Source: Sphingomonas_E sp042693015
GTDB taxonomy: Bacteria > Pseudomonadota > Alphaproteobacteria > Sphingomonadales > Sphingomonadaceae
DNA: 64,000 bases
Assembly: GCF_042693015.1 (NCBI RefSeq)
Contig: NZ_CP170544.1
Span: 4,216,001 to 4,280,000 of the forward strand
Direction: 5' to 3'
Shown one piece after another: positions 10,152 to 18,431 of this stretch. Position numbers and translations under genes: made by a program. Positions within the stretch are counted from its first letter, which is position 1. The number at the start of each line of letters is the position of its first letter. Below the pieces are notes generated by a model. That model searched no databases and had not been told where the DNA came from. It saw nothing but the letters and a program-made list of their open reading frames with translations.

Positions 10152-10907
10152 TCAGGTCTTGATGATGAAGGGTATCTCGACGATGCCGCGGACCATCATG
10201 GCCTGGCCGCTGCGCATCGTTGGGGACCACCGCCACCGCTTTACCGCTTCCAGCGCCGCCTCGTCGAGCCTCGCGAAGCCGCTCGATTTCTGCACGCTGA
10301 TCTGGCTGACCGCGCCGTCCATGCCGAGCAGCAGGTTGAGCACGACCACGCCCTGCTCCTTCTTGCGTCGCGATTCGGTCGGATAACGGGGCGGCTTGTA
10401 GGAGATCATGTTCGACGAAAGGTCGCCGGCGCTGACAGGGGCAGCCGGCGCGACCGGCGCCGCGGGCGCGACGATCGCCGATTGCGGCGGGGGCGGGGTG
10501 GCGGTCGTGGTCACTGGTGGCGGCGGTGCCAAGGTCTGCACGATCGGCACGGGCGCCACCACGACTGGCTGGACCGGCTTCGCAGGCTCCACCTTCTGTT
10601 CGGGCGGGGCGGGCGGGGGCGCCGGCGGCTCGACGATCAATTCCACGACCAGCGGCGCGCGCTTCTGCTGCTTGATCGGGATGACGTTCATCTGGATCAG
10701 GGCGGCCAGCAGGCCGATATGGATCAAGGCCACAGCACCGATTGCCACGAAATTGGGACGCTGGCGCTCGCCAAATCGAGACGGCACCGGTTCGGGGCCG
10801 CGCCGGAGCGACGCCTGATCGGGCGTTACGGGAAAGGAAGCGTGGAAGGTCGCGTCACGACGGACGTCACCGGCACTGGCGCTTTCGCGCAGGGACATCG
10901 TGTGCAT
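10152..10907 (-). CDS. tonB: Energy transducer TonB (first copy)
   Basis: About 251 residues from ATG 10907; in-frame starts at 10898 and 10955 are also possible. A cytoplasmic N-terminus is followed by one membrane helix (FVAIGAVALIHIGLLAAL), a long proline/valine-rich periplasmic spacer and a C-terminal TonB domain (YPTESRRKKEQGVVVL through AVKRWRWSP). It couples the proton motive force, through ExbB-ExbD, to outer-membrane receptors. It is divergent from the second tonB gene, with a palindrome between the two. Confidence 0.88.
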   Translation of the reverse strand: MHTMSLRESASAGDVRRDATFHASFPVTPDQASLRRGPEPVPSRFGERQRPNFVAIGAVALIHIGLLAALIQMNVIPIKQQKRAPLVVELIVEPPAPPPAPPEQKVEPAKPVQPVVVAPVPIVQTLAPPPPVTTTATPPPPQSAIVAPAAPVAPAAPVSAGDLSSNMISYKPPRYPTESRRKKEQGVVVLNLLLGMDGAVSQISVQKSSGFARLDEAALEAVKRWRWSPTMRSGQAMMVRGIVEIPFIIKT

Positions 10908-11090
10908 TCGCCTCACCCTCGCCGCCCACAGGAGCGGGCGATTCCATGATTCCACTGCTCCGGCCGTTACCGCGAATACTATTGCGGATCAATCGCAGAA
11001 AGAAATGCACCAGATGGGATGGCCGGAACGATGTCCTCTGCCCCTTTCAAAATCCCTCTTTCCAAGCGAAAGAAACAGTATATCATCTCG

Positions 11091-11103
11091 GTTACAGTGT
11101 AAC
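11091..11103. promoter_or_regulatory. 13-bp palindrome GTTACAGTGTAAC, candidate operator between divergent tonB genes
   Basis: The half-sites GTTACA and TGTAAC are perfectly inverted around a single G, in an AT-richer stretch about 50 bp upstream of the plus-strand tonB start. The size and position suit a dimeric repressor site for one or both tonB genes. The cognate regulator is not identified. Confidence 0.4.
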
Positions 11104-11155
11104 ATCACTGGCGGCGTCCGCGCTGCGGCCGCCGTAAGACCAGACGGAGGATGTC

Positions 11156-11797
11156 ATGCAGCAGCAGGGTGGATTCCTCGACCAGGGCAACAAGAGCCCA
11201 ACAAGCATGATGCTCGTCGCGGGAATGCATGTCGCGGCGATCGGCGCGCTGATCCTGTTCCCGCCGAAATTCATCAGGGAAACGCCTACGGTCCTTACCG
11301 GTTATATTGTGCCGCCCGATGAGCCGCCCCCGCCCAATCCACCGCCGCCGTCCTCCGATCCCAAAAGTCGGGACCAGTTGCCGATTACCAACGTGTCGCC
11401 GATCGTTGAGACGGGTGCGACCACGGAGCCGACAATTCCGACGCAGGGACCGATCACGCCGCCATTCCCCGGTCCGATCACCGAGCCGATTCCCGATCCT
11501 ACGCCTCCTGCTCCAATTCTGGCCGACGCAACAGTCGATCCCCGTGCACCCTTCCAGCCGAGCTACCCGCCTCGGCTTGCGCGGCAGGAGATCAACGGCA
11601 ATGCGGTGGTCCGCGTGCTCATCGGCAGCGATGGCCGGGTCAAGGCGGTCGAGATGGTGTCCGCCACCGATCCCGAATTCTTCGAGGCGACGAAGAAGCA
11701 GGCGCTCCGCTTCTGGCGCTTCAAGCCCGCGACCCGCGACGGCCTAGCGGTCGAAAGCTGGCGGACGATGACGGTGCGCTTCGAAATGAAGGCATGA
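11156..11797 (+). CDS. Energy transducer TonB (second copy)
   Basis: 213 residues: a short N-terminus, a membrane helix (MMLVAGMHVAAIGALILF), a proline-rich periplasmic linker and a C-terminal TonB fold (YPPRLARQEINGNAVVRV, then LRFWRFKPATRDG). A GGAGG ribosome site precedes the ATG. Sphingomonads carry many TonB-dependent receptors and several TonB paralogues. It is only distantly similar to the divergent copy, so the pair is unlikely to be a recent duplication. Confidence 0.88.
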   Translation: MQQQGGFLDQGNKSPTSMMLVAGMHVAAIGALILFPPKFIRETPTVLTGYIVPPDEPPPPNPPPPSSDPKSRDQLPITNVSPIVETGATTEPTIPTQGPITPPFPGPITEPIPDPTPPAPILADATVDPRAPFQPSYPPRLARQEINGNAVVRVLIGSDGRVKAVEMVSATDPEFFEATKKQALRFWRFKPATRDGLAVESWRTMTVRFEMKA

Positions 11798-11900
11798 CGT
11801 CATCACCCCGGCCGGTTTCCCCAGCCGGCCGGGGCCCAAGCTGGGGCGGGCCCGGGCCGGGGGCTGGCGCAGCCCGCCGCCAGGGCCTATCTAGGCGCGC

Positions 11901-12227
11901 ATGGCCATTCCTCGCCCTTCCAAGCCCTCAGTCGTCTGGCGCGACTTTCGCGCCTTCATGGCCGGTGGCCAGCGGCACAAGCTCTTGATCGGGCTGGTTT
12001 CGATCCTCATGCCCGCTCTTCTGATCGCGGGCTTCTATGTCGATTCCCGCCGCGATCCGCCCAAGCCGGAAATGTATTTCATTCCCAGCTGGCCGGTGAC
12101 GCGCACCGATGCGGAAATCATCGCCCAGCAGAAGATCGACCAGAAGAAGCTGGAGGAAAGGCGCGAGGCCAAGCGCATGGAATATCAGCGGCTGGCGGAC
12201 CAGCTCGGCATCAAGGTTGACCGATAA
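11901..12227 (+). CDS. Small membrane protein of unknown function
   Basis: 108 residues. A basic N-terminus precedes one transmembrane helix (about residues 28-47, LLIGLVSILMPALLIAGFYV), followed by a proline-rich segment and a charged C-terminal helix rich in Lys/Arg/Glu (KIDQKKLEERREAKRMEYQR). The topology is probably N-in with the charged helix in the periplasm. It lies directly upstream of ribD and overlaps its proposed TTG start by 11 nt, so it may be co-expressed with the riboflavin genes. Confidence 0.65.
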   Translation: MAIPRPSKPSVVWRDFRAFMAGGQRHKLLIGLVSILMPALLIAGFYVDSRRDPPKPEMYFIPSWPVTRTDAEIIAQQKIDQKKLEERREAKRMEYQRLADQLGIKVDR

Positions 12228-13194
12228 GGCGACAGATGCGCGCTGGATGAAGGCCGCGCTGGGGCTGGCAAGCCGCGGCCGTGGCCGCACCGCGCCCAAC
12301 CCCGCCGTCGGCTGCATTCTCGTCAACGAAGGTCGCGTTGTCGGCCGCGGCTGGACCCAGCCCGGCGGTCGCCCCCATGCCGAAGCGATGGCGCTTGAGC
12401 AGGCCCGGGATGCCGCCCGCGGTGCCACCGCCTATGTCACGCTCGAACCCTGCGCGCATCAGAGTGCCCGCGGCCCGGCCTGTGCCGACAGCCTGATCGC
12501 GGCCGGCGTCGCCCGCGTCGTAGTCGCACTTGGCGATCCCGATCCGCGTACCAACGGCCAGGGCATCACTCGCCTCCGCGCTGCGGGCATCACGGTCGAT
12601 GTCGGGGTGCAGGCAGAGGGAGCCGCGCGATCGCTGGCTGGCTTTCTCACCCGCCAGCGCCTCGGCCGCCCGCATGTTACCTTGAAGCTCGGCCTGTCGC
12701 TCGACGGCTGCATCGCCATGGCATCCGGTGAAAGCCAGTGGATCACCGGCCCTGCCGCCCGCGCTCACGCCCATCTCGAACGCGCGCGTGCCGATCTGAT
12801 CCTGGTCGGCCGCGGCACGCTCGAAGCCGATCGGCCACGCCTCGATGTCCGCCTTCCCGGCCTCGAAGACCGCTCGCCGATGCGCGCCGTGCTTGGTCAT
12901 GGCACTGCGCCCGATGGCTGGCTTGCGCTGGACGGGCCCGAGGCGATCGCCGACACCACGGCGCTCGACGTGCTGGTAGAAGGCGGTGCCGGCGCCGCCG
13001 CGGCTTTCCTGGCTGCCGATCTGGTCGATCGGCTCCTGATCTATCGTGCGCCGATCCTGATCGGCGGCGGCCGGCCCGGCGTCGCCGACATCGGCCTCGT
13101 CCATCTGGGGGAGGCGCATGGCCGCTGGCGGCTCCATGACGCGCGCACGCTTGGCATTGACCGGCTTGAGGTCTACGAGCGCGTCCGAGGATAG
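12217..13194 (+). CDS. ribD: Bifunctional riboflavin deaminase/reductase RibD
   Basis: 325 residues from TTG 12217. The N-terminal deaminase has the zinc signature HAEAMAL and PCAHQSARGPACAD, and PNPAVGCI before it; the C-terminal reductase begins near HVTLKLGLSLDG. It performs the second and third steps from GTP cyclohydrolase II product to 5-amino-6-ribitylaminouracil phosphate. The TTG gives the usual short lead before WMKAAL; ATG 12247 is the alternative and would remove it. The first gene of the rib block; I see no FMN riboswitch upstream. Confidence 0.92.
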   Translation: MTDKATDARWMKAALGLASRGRGRTAPNPAVGCILVNEGRVVGRGWTQPGGRPHAEAMALEQARDAARGATAYVTLEPCAHQSARGPACADSLIAAGVARVVVALGDPDPRTNGQGITRLRAAGITVDVGVQAEGAARSLAGFLTRQRLGRPHVTLKLGLSLDGCIAMASGESQWITGPAARAHAHLERARADLILVGRGTLEADRPRLDVRLPGLEDRSPMRAVLGHGTAPDGWLALDGPEAIADTTALDVLVEGGAGAAAAFLAADLVDRLLIYRAPILIGGGRPGVADIGLVHLGEAHGRWRLHDARTLGIDRLEVYERVRG

Positions 13195-13203
13195 GGCCCT
13201 TTC

Positions 13204-13812
13204 ATGTTCACTGGAATCATTACCGACGTCGGCACCATCGAATCGACCGAGCAGCGCGGCGATCTGCGCGCCCGCGTCGCCACCACCTATGATACGGCCG
13301 GCGTCGATATGGGCGCGTCGATCGCCTGTTCGGGCGCCTGCCTGACGGTCGTCGACAAGGGGCCCGGCTGGTTCGCCGTTGATATTTCCGCCGAAACCGT
13401 CGCGCGCACCGCGCCCGGCCGCTGGACGGCGGGCGAGCAGCTCAACCTCGAACGTGCGCTCAAGGTTGGCGACGAGCTCGGCGGCCATATCGTCACCGGC
13501 CATGTCGATGGCGTCGGCACCATCGCCGCACTCGAGTCCGAAGGCGATTCGACCCGGCTCACCATTGCCGCGCCGCGTGCTCTTGCGCCCTATCTCGCGG
13601 CCAAGGGCTCGATCGCGCTCGACGGCATCTCGCTCACCGTCAACAGCGTCGAGGATACGGCCGATGCCGCCCTCGTCGGTATCAACATCATCCCCCACAC
13701 CGCCCAGATGACGACCTTCGCGAAGCTCGCAGTCGGCCGGCCGGTGCATATCGAAATCGACATTCTCGCCCGCTATCTCGGGCGGATGGAGCAACTACGT
13801 CATGTCCAGTAA
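13204..13812 (+). CDS. ribE: Riboflavin synthase (alpha subunit)
   Basis: 202 residues starting MFTGIITDVGTIES, the family hallmark, with two tandem lumazine-binding domains. The first ends near FAVDISAETVARTAP; the second begins at GDELGGHIVTGHVDGVG and contains SIALDGISLTVNSVE. It dismutates two 6,7-dimethyl-8-ribityllumazine molecules to riboflavin. It starts 9 nt after ribD and its last codons overlap the next start by 11 nt, which suggests translational coupling. Confidence 0.95.
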   Translation: MFTGIITDVGTIESTEQRGDLRARVATTYDTAGVDMGASIACSGACLTVVDKGPGWFAVDISAETVARTAPGRWTAGEQLNLERALKVGDELGGHIVTGHVDGVGTIAALESEGDSTRLTIAAPRALAPYLAAKGSIALDGISLTVNSVEDTADAALVGINIIPHTAQMTTFAKLAVGRPVHIEIDILARYLGRMEQLRHVQ

Positions 13813-14950
13813 TCCAGAGCTTTCGCGCCTGCGCCACGCCTTCCTCTCCACGCCCGAGGAGATCATCGACGAGGCGAAGAATGGCCGCATGTTCATCCTC
13901 GTCGATGATGAGGATCGCGAAAATGAAGGCGATCTCGTCATCCCCGCGCAGATGGCGACGCCGGACGCGATCAACTTCATGGCCAAGCATGGCCGCGGCC
14001 TGATCTGCCTGGCGATGTCCAAGGAACGGGTCGACCAGCTCGGCCTCAACCTGATGAGCCGCCACAACGGCACGCGCCACGAAACCGCCTTCACCGTTTC
14101 GATCGAGGCGCGCGACGGCGTTTCGACCGGCATCTCGGCCGGTGATCGCGCCCGCACCATCGCCGTCGCCATCGATGCCTCGAAAAGCGCTGAACATATC
14201 GTCACCCCCGGCCATGTCTTCCCGCTGGTCGCGCGCCCCGGCGGCGTCCTCGTCCGCGCCGGCCATACCGAGGCGGCGGTCGACGTGTCGCGCCTCGCCG
14301 GCCTCAACCCGTCGGGCGTGATCTGCGAGATCATGAAGGATGACGGGACGATGGCGCGTCTCGACGATCTCGTCGCCTTCGCCCAGCTCCACAATCTCAA
14401 GATCGGCACGATCCGCGATCTCATCGCCTATCGCCGTCGCCATGACCATAATGTCGAAAAGGTCGCCGAGACCAAGTTCGACAGCCGCTATGGCGGCGAA
14501 TGGCGGGCGATCACCTATCGCAACAAGGCGGTCGGCACCGAAACGCTGGCGCTGGTGAAAGGCCGTATCGATGCTGACAAGCCGACGCTGGTCCGCATGC
14601 ACACGCTCAACATCTTCAGCGATTCGCTTGGCGAACTCAGCGATCGGTCGGGCATGCTGCAGGGTGCGATGCGCGCGATCGGCGATGCCGGTTCGGGCGT
14701 CGTCGTCATCATCAACCGCGCGCTGGTCAACGCCATGTCCACCGTCGTGCGCGCCCGCGCCGAGGGCAAGGGCCCGGATTCGGAGGATATGAACGAACTG
14801 CGCGATTACGGTATCGGCGCGCAGATTCTCGCGGAACTCGGCATCCACGACATGACCCTGCTCACCAATTCGCACCATACGCTGGTCGCGCTGTCCGGCT
14901 ACGGCCTCAACATCGTCGGCGAACAGCCGATCTCGAGCGAAGGGCTCTGA
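13802..14950 (+). CDS. ribB: 3,4-dihydroxy-2-butanone-4-phosphate synthase fused to a degenerate GTP cyclohydrolase II domain
   Basis: 382 residues. The N-terminal half is a complete RibB: DDEDRENEGDLVIPA, the HTEAAVD region and the substrate loop are present. The C-terminal half has the RibA fold but lacks the zinc site. Where RibA has cysteines after the VRMH segment, this protein reads TLNIFSDSLGELSDRSGML with no cysteine. This is the 'RibBX' form known in several alphaproteobacteria, so GTP cyclohydrolase II must be encoded elsewhere. Confidence 0.93.
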   Translation: MSSNPELSRLRHAFLSTPEEIIDEAKNGRMFILVDDEDRENEGDLVIPAQMATPDAINFMAKHGRGLICLAMSKERVDQLGLNLMSRHNGTRHETAFTVSIEARDGVSTGISAGDRARTIAVAIDASKSAEHIVTPGHVFPLVARPGGVLVRAGHTEAAVDVSRLAGLNPSGVICEIMKDDGTMARLDDLVAFAQLHNLKIGTIRDLIAYRRRHDHNVEKVAETKFDSRYGGEWRAITYRNKAVGTETLALVKGRIDADKPTLVRMHTLNIFSDSLGELSDRSGMLQGAMRAIGDAGSGVVVIINRALVNAMSTVVRARAEGKGPDSEDMNELRDYGIGAQILAELGIHDMTLLTNSHHTLVALSGYGLNIVGEQPISSEGL

Positions 14951-14955
14951 ATCTC

Positions 14956-15378
14956 ATGGCGAAGGTGCTGATCGTCGAGGCGCGCTTCTACGACCATCTC
15001 AACGATCTCCTCCTCGACGGTGCCCGCACCGCGATCGAGGAGGACGGCCACAAGCATGAGACGATCACTGTCCCCGGCGCGCTTGAAGTGCCGGGCGCGA
15101 TCGCGATGGCGGCGGAAAGCGGTCGCTATGACGCCTTCGTCGCGCTGGGCGTGGTGATCCGCGGCGAGACCTATCATTTCGAAGTGGTCTCGAACGAAAG
15201 CGCGCGTGGCCTGATGGCGCTCACCATGGATGGTATCGCCATCGGCAACGGCATCCTGACGGTGGAGAATGAAGCCCAGGCGCTGACCCGCGCCAGGAAG
15301 GACGAGAAGGACAAGGGCGGCGAGGCGGCGAAGGCGGCGCTCACCATGTTGCGCCTGCGCGAACGCTTCGAGGCCTGA
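14956..15378 (+). CDS. ribH: 6,7-dimethyl-8-ribityllumazine synthase
   Basis: 140 residues. The substrate motifs PGALEVPGAI and ALGVVIRGETYHFE are present, with the catalytic histidine in the latter. It condenses the RibD-pathway product (after dephosphorylation) with the RibB product to lumazine, which ribE uses. It starts 5 nt after ribBX, completing a ribD-ribE-ribBX-ribH order. It is slightly shorter than the typical icosahedral 155-residue form. Confidence 0.94.
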   Translation: MAKVLIVEARFYDHLNDLLLDGARTAIEEDGHKHETITVPGALEVPGAIAMAAESGRYDAFVALGVVIRGETYHFEVVSNESARGLMALTMDGIAIGNGILTVENEAQALTRARKDEKDKGGEAAKAALTMLRLRERFEA

Positions 15379-15386
15379 GCCAGACG

Positions 15387-16361
15387 ATGGAGATCGTCGC
15401 GGGGGATATCGGCGGAACCCACGCGCGCTTCGCCTTGGCGCGGATCGAACAGGGCCGCGTCGTCGCGCTCGACGATCCCGTCACGCTGCGCACTACCGAT
15501 CATGCCAGCCTGCCGCTTGCCTGGGCGGCCTTCGCCGAACGGATCGGCCGGCCCTTGCCGCGCGCGGCGGGCATCGCCATCGCCGCGCCGATCCGCGGTG
15601 AGACGCTGAAGCTCACCAACAATAGCTGGGTGATCCGCCCCGCGACGCTCGCGTCGGATCTTCATGTCGATGCGGTGACCCTGATCAACGATTTCGGCGC
15701 GGTCGGCCATGCCGTCGCCCATGCCGGCCCGGAACATTTCGTCCATATTGCCGGGCCGGATCAGCCGCTGCCCGCCGATGGCGTGATTTCGATCGTCGGC
15801 CCCGGCACCGGACTCGGCGTTGCCTATCTGCTGCGCCGCGATGGCCGCCAGTTCGTTGTCGAGACGGAGGGCGGTCATCTCGATTTCGCGCCGCTCGATT
15901 CGGTCGAGGAGGCGATCCTCGCTCGCCTCCGTGCCAAACATCGCCGCGTTTCGGCTGAACGGGTCGTCGCCGGCCCTGGCCTGGCCGAAATCCACGCGAC
16001 GATTGCCGCGCTCGAAGGCCAGCCCGTCCTGGCGGGCGATGACAAGATTTTATGGACCGCAGCCTTCGACGGCAGCGATCCGCTCGCCACGGCCGCGCTC
16101 GATCGCTTCTGTCTCTCGCTCGGTGCCGTCACCGGGGACATCGCGCTCGCCCAGGGCGCCAATGCGGTCGTGCTCGCCGGCGGCATCGGCGCACGGCTCA
16201 AGAATCATCTGCCGCGATCGGGCTTCGCCGGGCGCTTCCTTGCCAAAGGGCGATATGAAGCGATGATGGCGGCGATGCCGATCAAGCTCATCACCCACCC
16301 GCAACCGGGCCTGCTCGGCGCCGTGGTCGCCTTTGCCGAACAGCATGGCGATCGCGCCTGA
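15387..16361 (+). CDS. glk: Glucokinase
   Basis: 324 residues of the bacterial Glk family. It has an N-terminal phosphate-1 motif GDIGGTHARFAL, the substrate segment LINDFGAVGHAV, the glycine-rich VGPGTGLGVAYL and the zinc-free EGGHLDFAP loop. It phosphorylates glucose with ATP. It begins 8 nt after ribH, so it may be read through from the rib operon, which is metabolically unrelated. A GntR-type gene overlaps its 3' end. Confidence 0.92.
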   Translation: MEIVAGDIGGTHARFALARIEQGRVVALDDPVTLRTTDHASLPLAWAAFAERIGRPLPRAAGIAIAAPIRGETLKLTNNSWVIRPATLASDLHVDAVTLINDFGAVGHAVAHAGPEHFVHIAGPDQPLPADGVISIVGPGTGLGVAYLLRRDGRQFVVETEGGHLDFAPLDSVEEAILARLRAKHRRVSAERVVAGPGLAEIHATIAALEGQPVLAGDDKILWTAAFDGSDPLATAALDRFCLSLGAVTGDIALAQGANAVVLAGGIGARLKNHLPRSGFAGRFLAKGRYEAMMAAMPIKLITHPQPGLLGAVVAFAEQHGDRA

Positions 16362-17013
16362 CGCCGACAACGAGGTTGGCGCCACGCTGCGCGCCGCCGT
16401 TTATGACGAGCTTCGCCATCGCCTGATCACCGGCCGGATCGCGCCCGAAGTGCCGATCTCCACCCGCGGCCTCGCGCAGCAATTGGGCGTCAGCCAGATG
16501 CCGGTTCGCGATGCGCTGAGCCGGCTTGCCGCCGAAGGCGCGGTCGCCATCCGCTCCAAGCGCAGCATCACCGTGCCGCCACCGACTGTCGCCCGGCTCG
16601 ACGAGATCATGCGCGCGCGCCTGCTGATCGAGCCGGAGGCGGCCGCCTTGGCGCTGCCCTTCCTCGACGCGGCGACGCTCGAACGGTTGCGCGAGGCCGA
16701 TGCCGCGCTTGATGCCGCGCTCGAACGCGGTGACATCCACGGCTATATGGAAAGCAACTGGCGCTTCCATTTCCTGATCTACAACGCCGCACCGGGAACC
16801 CTGCTGCCCCGCATCATCGAGACGTTGTGGATGCAGTTCGGCCCGCTGATGCGCGCGGCCTATGGTCGCATCGGCACCACCAAACTCACCGATCAGCATC
16901 ACCGCGCCATCGACGCGATCGCCCGTCGCAGCGAACCCGCGCTCCGCGCCGCCATCGCGGCAGACATCGCCGATGGCATGGCGCTGATCGGCGGGTTGGA
17001 GAGCGACGCCTGA
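16345..17013 (+). CDS. GntR-family transcriptional regulator (FadR/FCD type)
   Basis: 222 residues from ATG 16345; a TTG 12 nt upstream is in the same frame. The N-terminal winged helix-turn-helix contains ISTRGLAQQLGVSQMPVRDA, and the helical C-terminal FCD effector domain carries RARLLIEPEAAALAL. The gene overlaps the end of glk by 17 nt. Regulators of this type bind small carboxylates; no target can be assigned from context. Confidence 0.87.
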   Translation: MAIAPDADNEVGATLRAAVYDELRHRLITGRIAPEVPISTRGLAQQLGVSQMPVRDALSRLAAEGAVAIRSKRSITVPPPTVARLDEIMRARLLIEPEAAALALPFLDAATLERLREADAALDAALERGDIHGYMESNWRFHFLIYNAAPGTLLPRIIETLWMQFGPLMRAAYGRIGTTKLTDQHHRAIDAIARRSEPALRAAIAADIADGMALIGGLESDA

Positions 17014-17033
17014 TCCTCCCGTATCGGGAGGAT
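17013..17033. terminator. Bidirectional terminator-like hairpin
   Basis: ATCCTCCC and GGGAGGAT form an 8-bp perfect stem around GTATC, lying between the convergent ends of the GntR gene and the following minus-strand gene. No clear T-run follows, so it may act as an intrinsic terminator only weakly. Confidence 0.5.
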
Positions 17034-17042
17034 TAAGGGCTC

Positions 17043-17756
17043 TTACTTCACTGCCTTGGGCATCGCCGCCAGCAATTCGTCCACCGTGCTCGGCCGCACC
17101 GGCAGTTCGAACCGTTCATGGTTGAACTCGGCCTTCTCGACATAGCGGAGCTGGAAGCGCCCACCGACGTCGATCGGCGTGCCGAGCGCGAAGATAGCAC
17201 GCGTTTCCTCGATGAACTCGGCGGCCGCGCTCCCCATCAGCGGAGCGCCGGGAATGATCGCGGCGTGCATGAACTGTTCGAGCGCGCGGCCGACCGGCTT
17301 CAGATCCTCGTCCGCGCTCATCACATATTCCGCCGGCTGGCCCTGCGCGCCGCCGAAGCCGCCCATCGTCCACACGATTCCCTTGCGCCCGCCGACTGTC
17401 CGCTCGCCCTTCCGCGCCATGTCCAGCTTCACCGCCGGCCGCGCCGGGCCGTCATGCGTCAGCGCATCGCCGAAGATCGGCGGCATCGCCTTGTCGATCG
17501 CGGCGGCGACATCCACGGTCCGCGCCGCCATCCACTGATCCTGCTGGCGCGACACGACATAGAATTGGCCGCCCAGCATCAGCCCGAAGCTCGTATCCCC
17601 GGATTCCGCGATCCGCACGTCGCCGGTATCGGCCACCTCGATCACCAGCGTCTTATTCTCCTCTGCCGATCCATAGACCGCGCGCAGGCCGGCATGAGCG
17701 GGGGCAGCAAAGGCAAGCAGGGCGAACAAAGCGAGGATCAGGCGGGGCATCGTCAA
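17043..17756 (-). CDS. Exported protein of unknown function
   Basis: 237 residues with a Sec signal peptide (ILALFALLAFAAPAHAG). ATG 17756 and the second Met at 17750 are both possible starts. The mature part has alternating beta-type segments (YGSAEENKTLVIEVADTGDVR) and no recognisable catalytic motif. It is probably a periplasmic protein. Confidence 0.65.
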   Translation of the reverse strand: MTMPRLILALFALLAFAAPAHAGLRAVYGSAEENKTLVIEVADTGDVRIAESGDTSFGLMLGGQFYVVSRQQDQWMAARTVDVAAAIDKAMPPIFGDALTHDGPARPAVKLDMARKGERTVGGRKGIVWTMGGFGGAQGQPAEYVMSADEDLKPVGRALEQFMHAAIIPGAPLMGSAAAEFIEETRAIFALGTPIDVGGRFQLRYVEKAEFNHERFELPVRPSTVDELLAAMPKAVK

Positions 17757-17903
17757 CTCCGGTCAGGCGCTCCTCCATGCCTGCCGCCCGCCGCCAAGTC
17801 GAGCGCAGCGCTTGGCCGGCTCGGCGGAAACATCGTCGTTCCCGGTGGTTGACGGCGATACCGCTGCAATTCAGTCTCCGCCGGCAAAGAAGGAGGACAA
17901 GCC

Positions 17904-18422
17904 ATGCGTCGTCGCCTTTCCCTTCCGATCCTTGTGTCTTTCGTCGCCGCCGCCAGCCCGGCACTGGCCCAGGACGTGTCCGATCTTGTCGGGGCGCGCG
18001 GGTCGTCCGGCGAAATGGAGCTTGAACAGCGCGGCTTTTCGATCGCGCAGCAGAAGGGGTTGACGACCTGGTGGTGGAATCCGCGCAGCCAGAGCTGCGT
18101 CCGGGTGGTGACCGCCGATGGCCGCTACAAGACGGTCGCGCCCGACAGCGCAGGCGCCTGCGGCCAGACAGACCAGGCGAGCGCTGCGCCTGCAAGTGGC
18201 GCGGCATCGGGCAACGTCACGCCTGCCCAGATGCCCCGCTTCTGCAAGGGCGCCGCGGCCGAGAAATTCGGCCAGTCGCCGCAGAATATCAGCACGCAGA
18301 TGCCGATCCCGGATCATGGCATGTATTCGGTCTTCGGCCAGTTCCCGCCCAACGGCGCCGGCACCGTCTTCATCTGCACCTTCACCCGCGACGGCAAGCT
18401 GGTCGGCGTCGATCGGGAATAG
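17904..18422 (+). CDS. Exported protein of unknown function
   Basis: 172 residues with a signal peptide ending SPALAQ-D. The mature N-terminal part (DLVGARGSSGEMELEQRGF and WWWNPRSQSCVRV) looks like a small beta-rich domain seen in many sphingomonad secreted proteins; the C-terminal part has paired cysteines (FCKGAAAEKF and FICTFTRDG). AGGAGG precedes the ATG. Function unknown. Confidence 0.65.
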   Translation: MRRRLSLPILVSFVAAASPALAQDVSDLVGARGSSGEMELEQRGFSIAQQKGLTTWWWNPRSQSCVRVVTADGRYKTVAPDSAGACGQTDQASAAPASGAASGNVTPAQMPRFCKGAAAEKFGQSPQNISTQMPIPDHGMYSVFGQFPPNGAGTVFICTFTRDGKLVGVDRE

Positions 18423-18431
18423 CCGTCGCCC

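Noticed and set aside
11798..12216. FMN riboswitch upstream of ribD
   Set aside because: I looked for the RFN core in the leader and found none; a coding gene fills most of the space.
12211..13794. 527-residue minus-strand frame
   Set aside because: Shadow across ribD and ribE, both clearly assigned on the plus strand.
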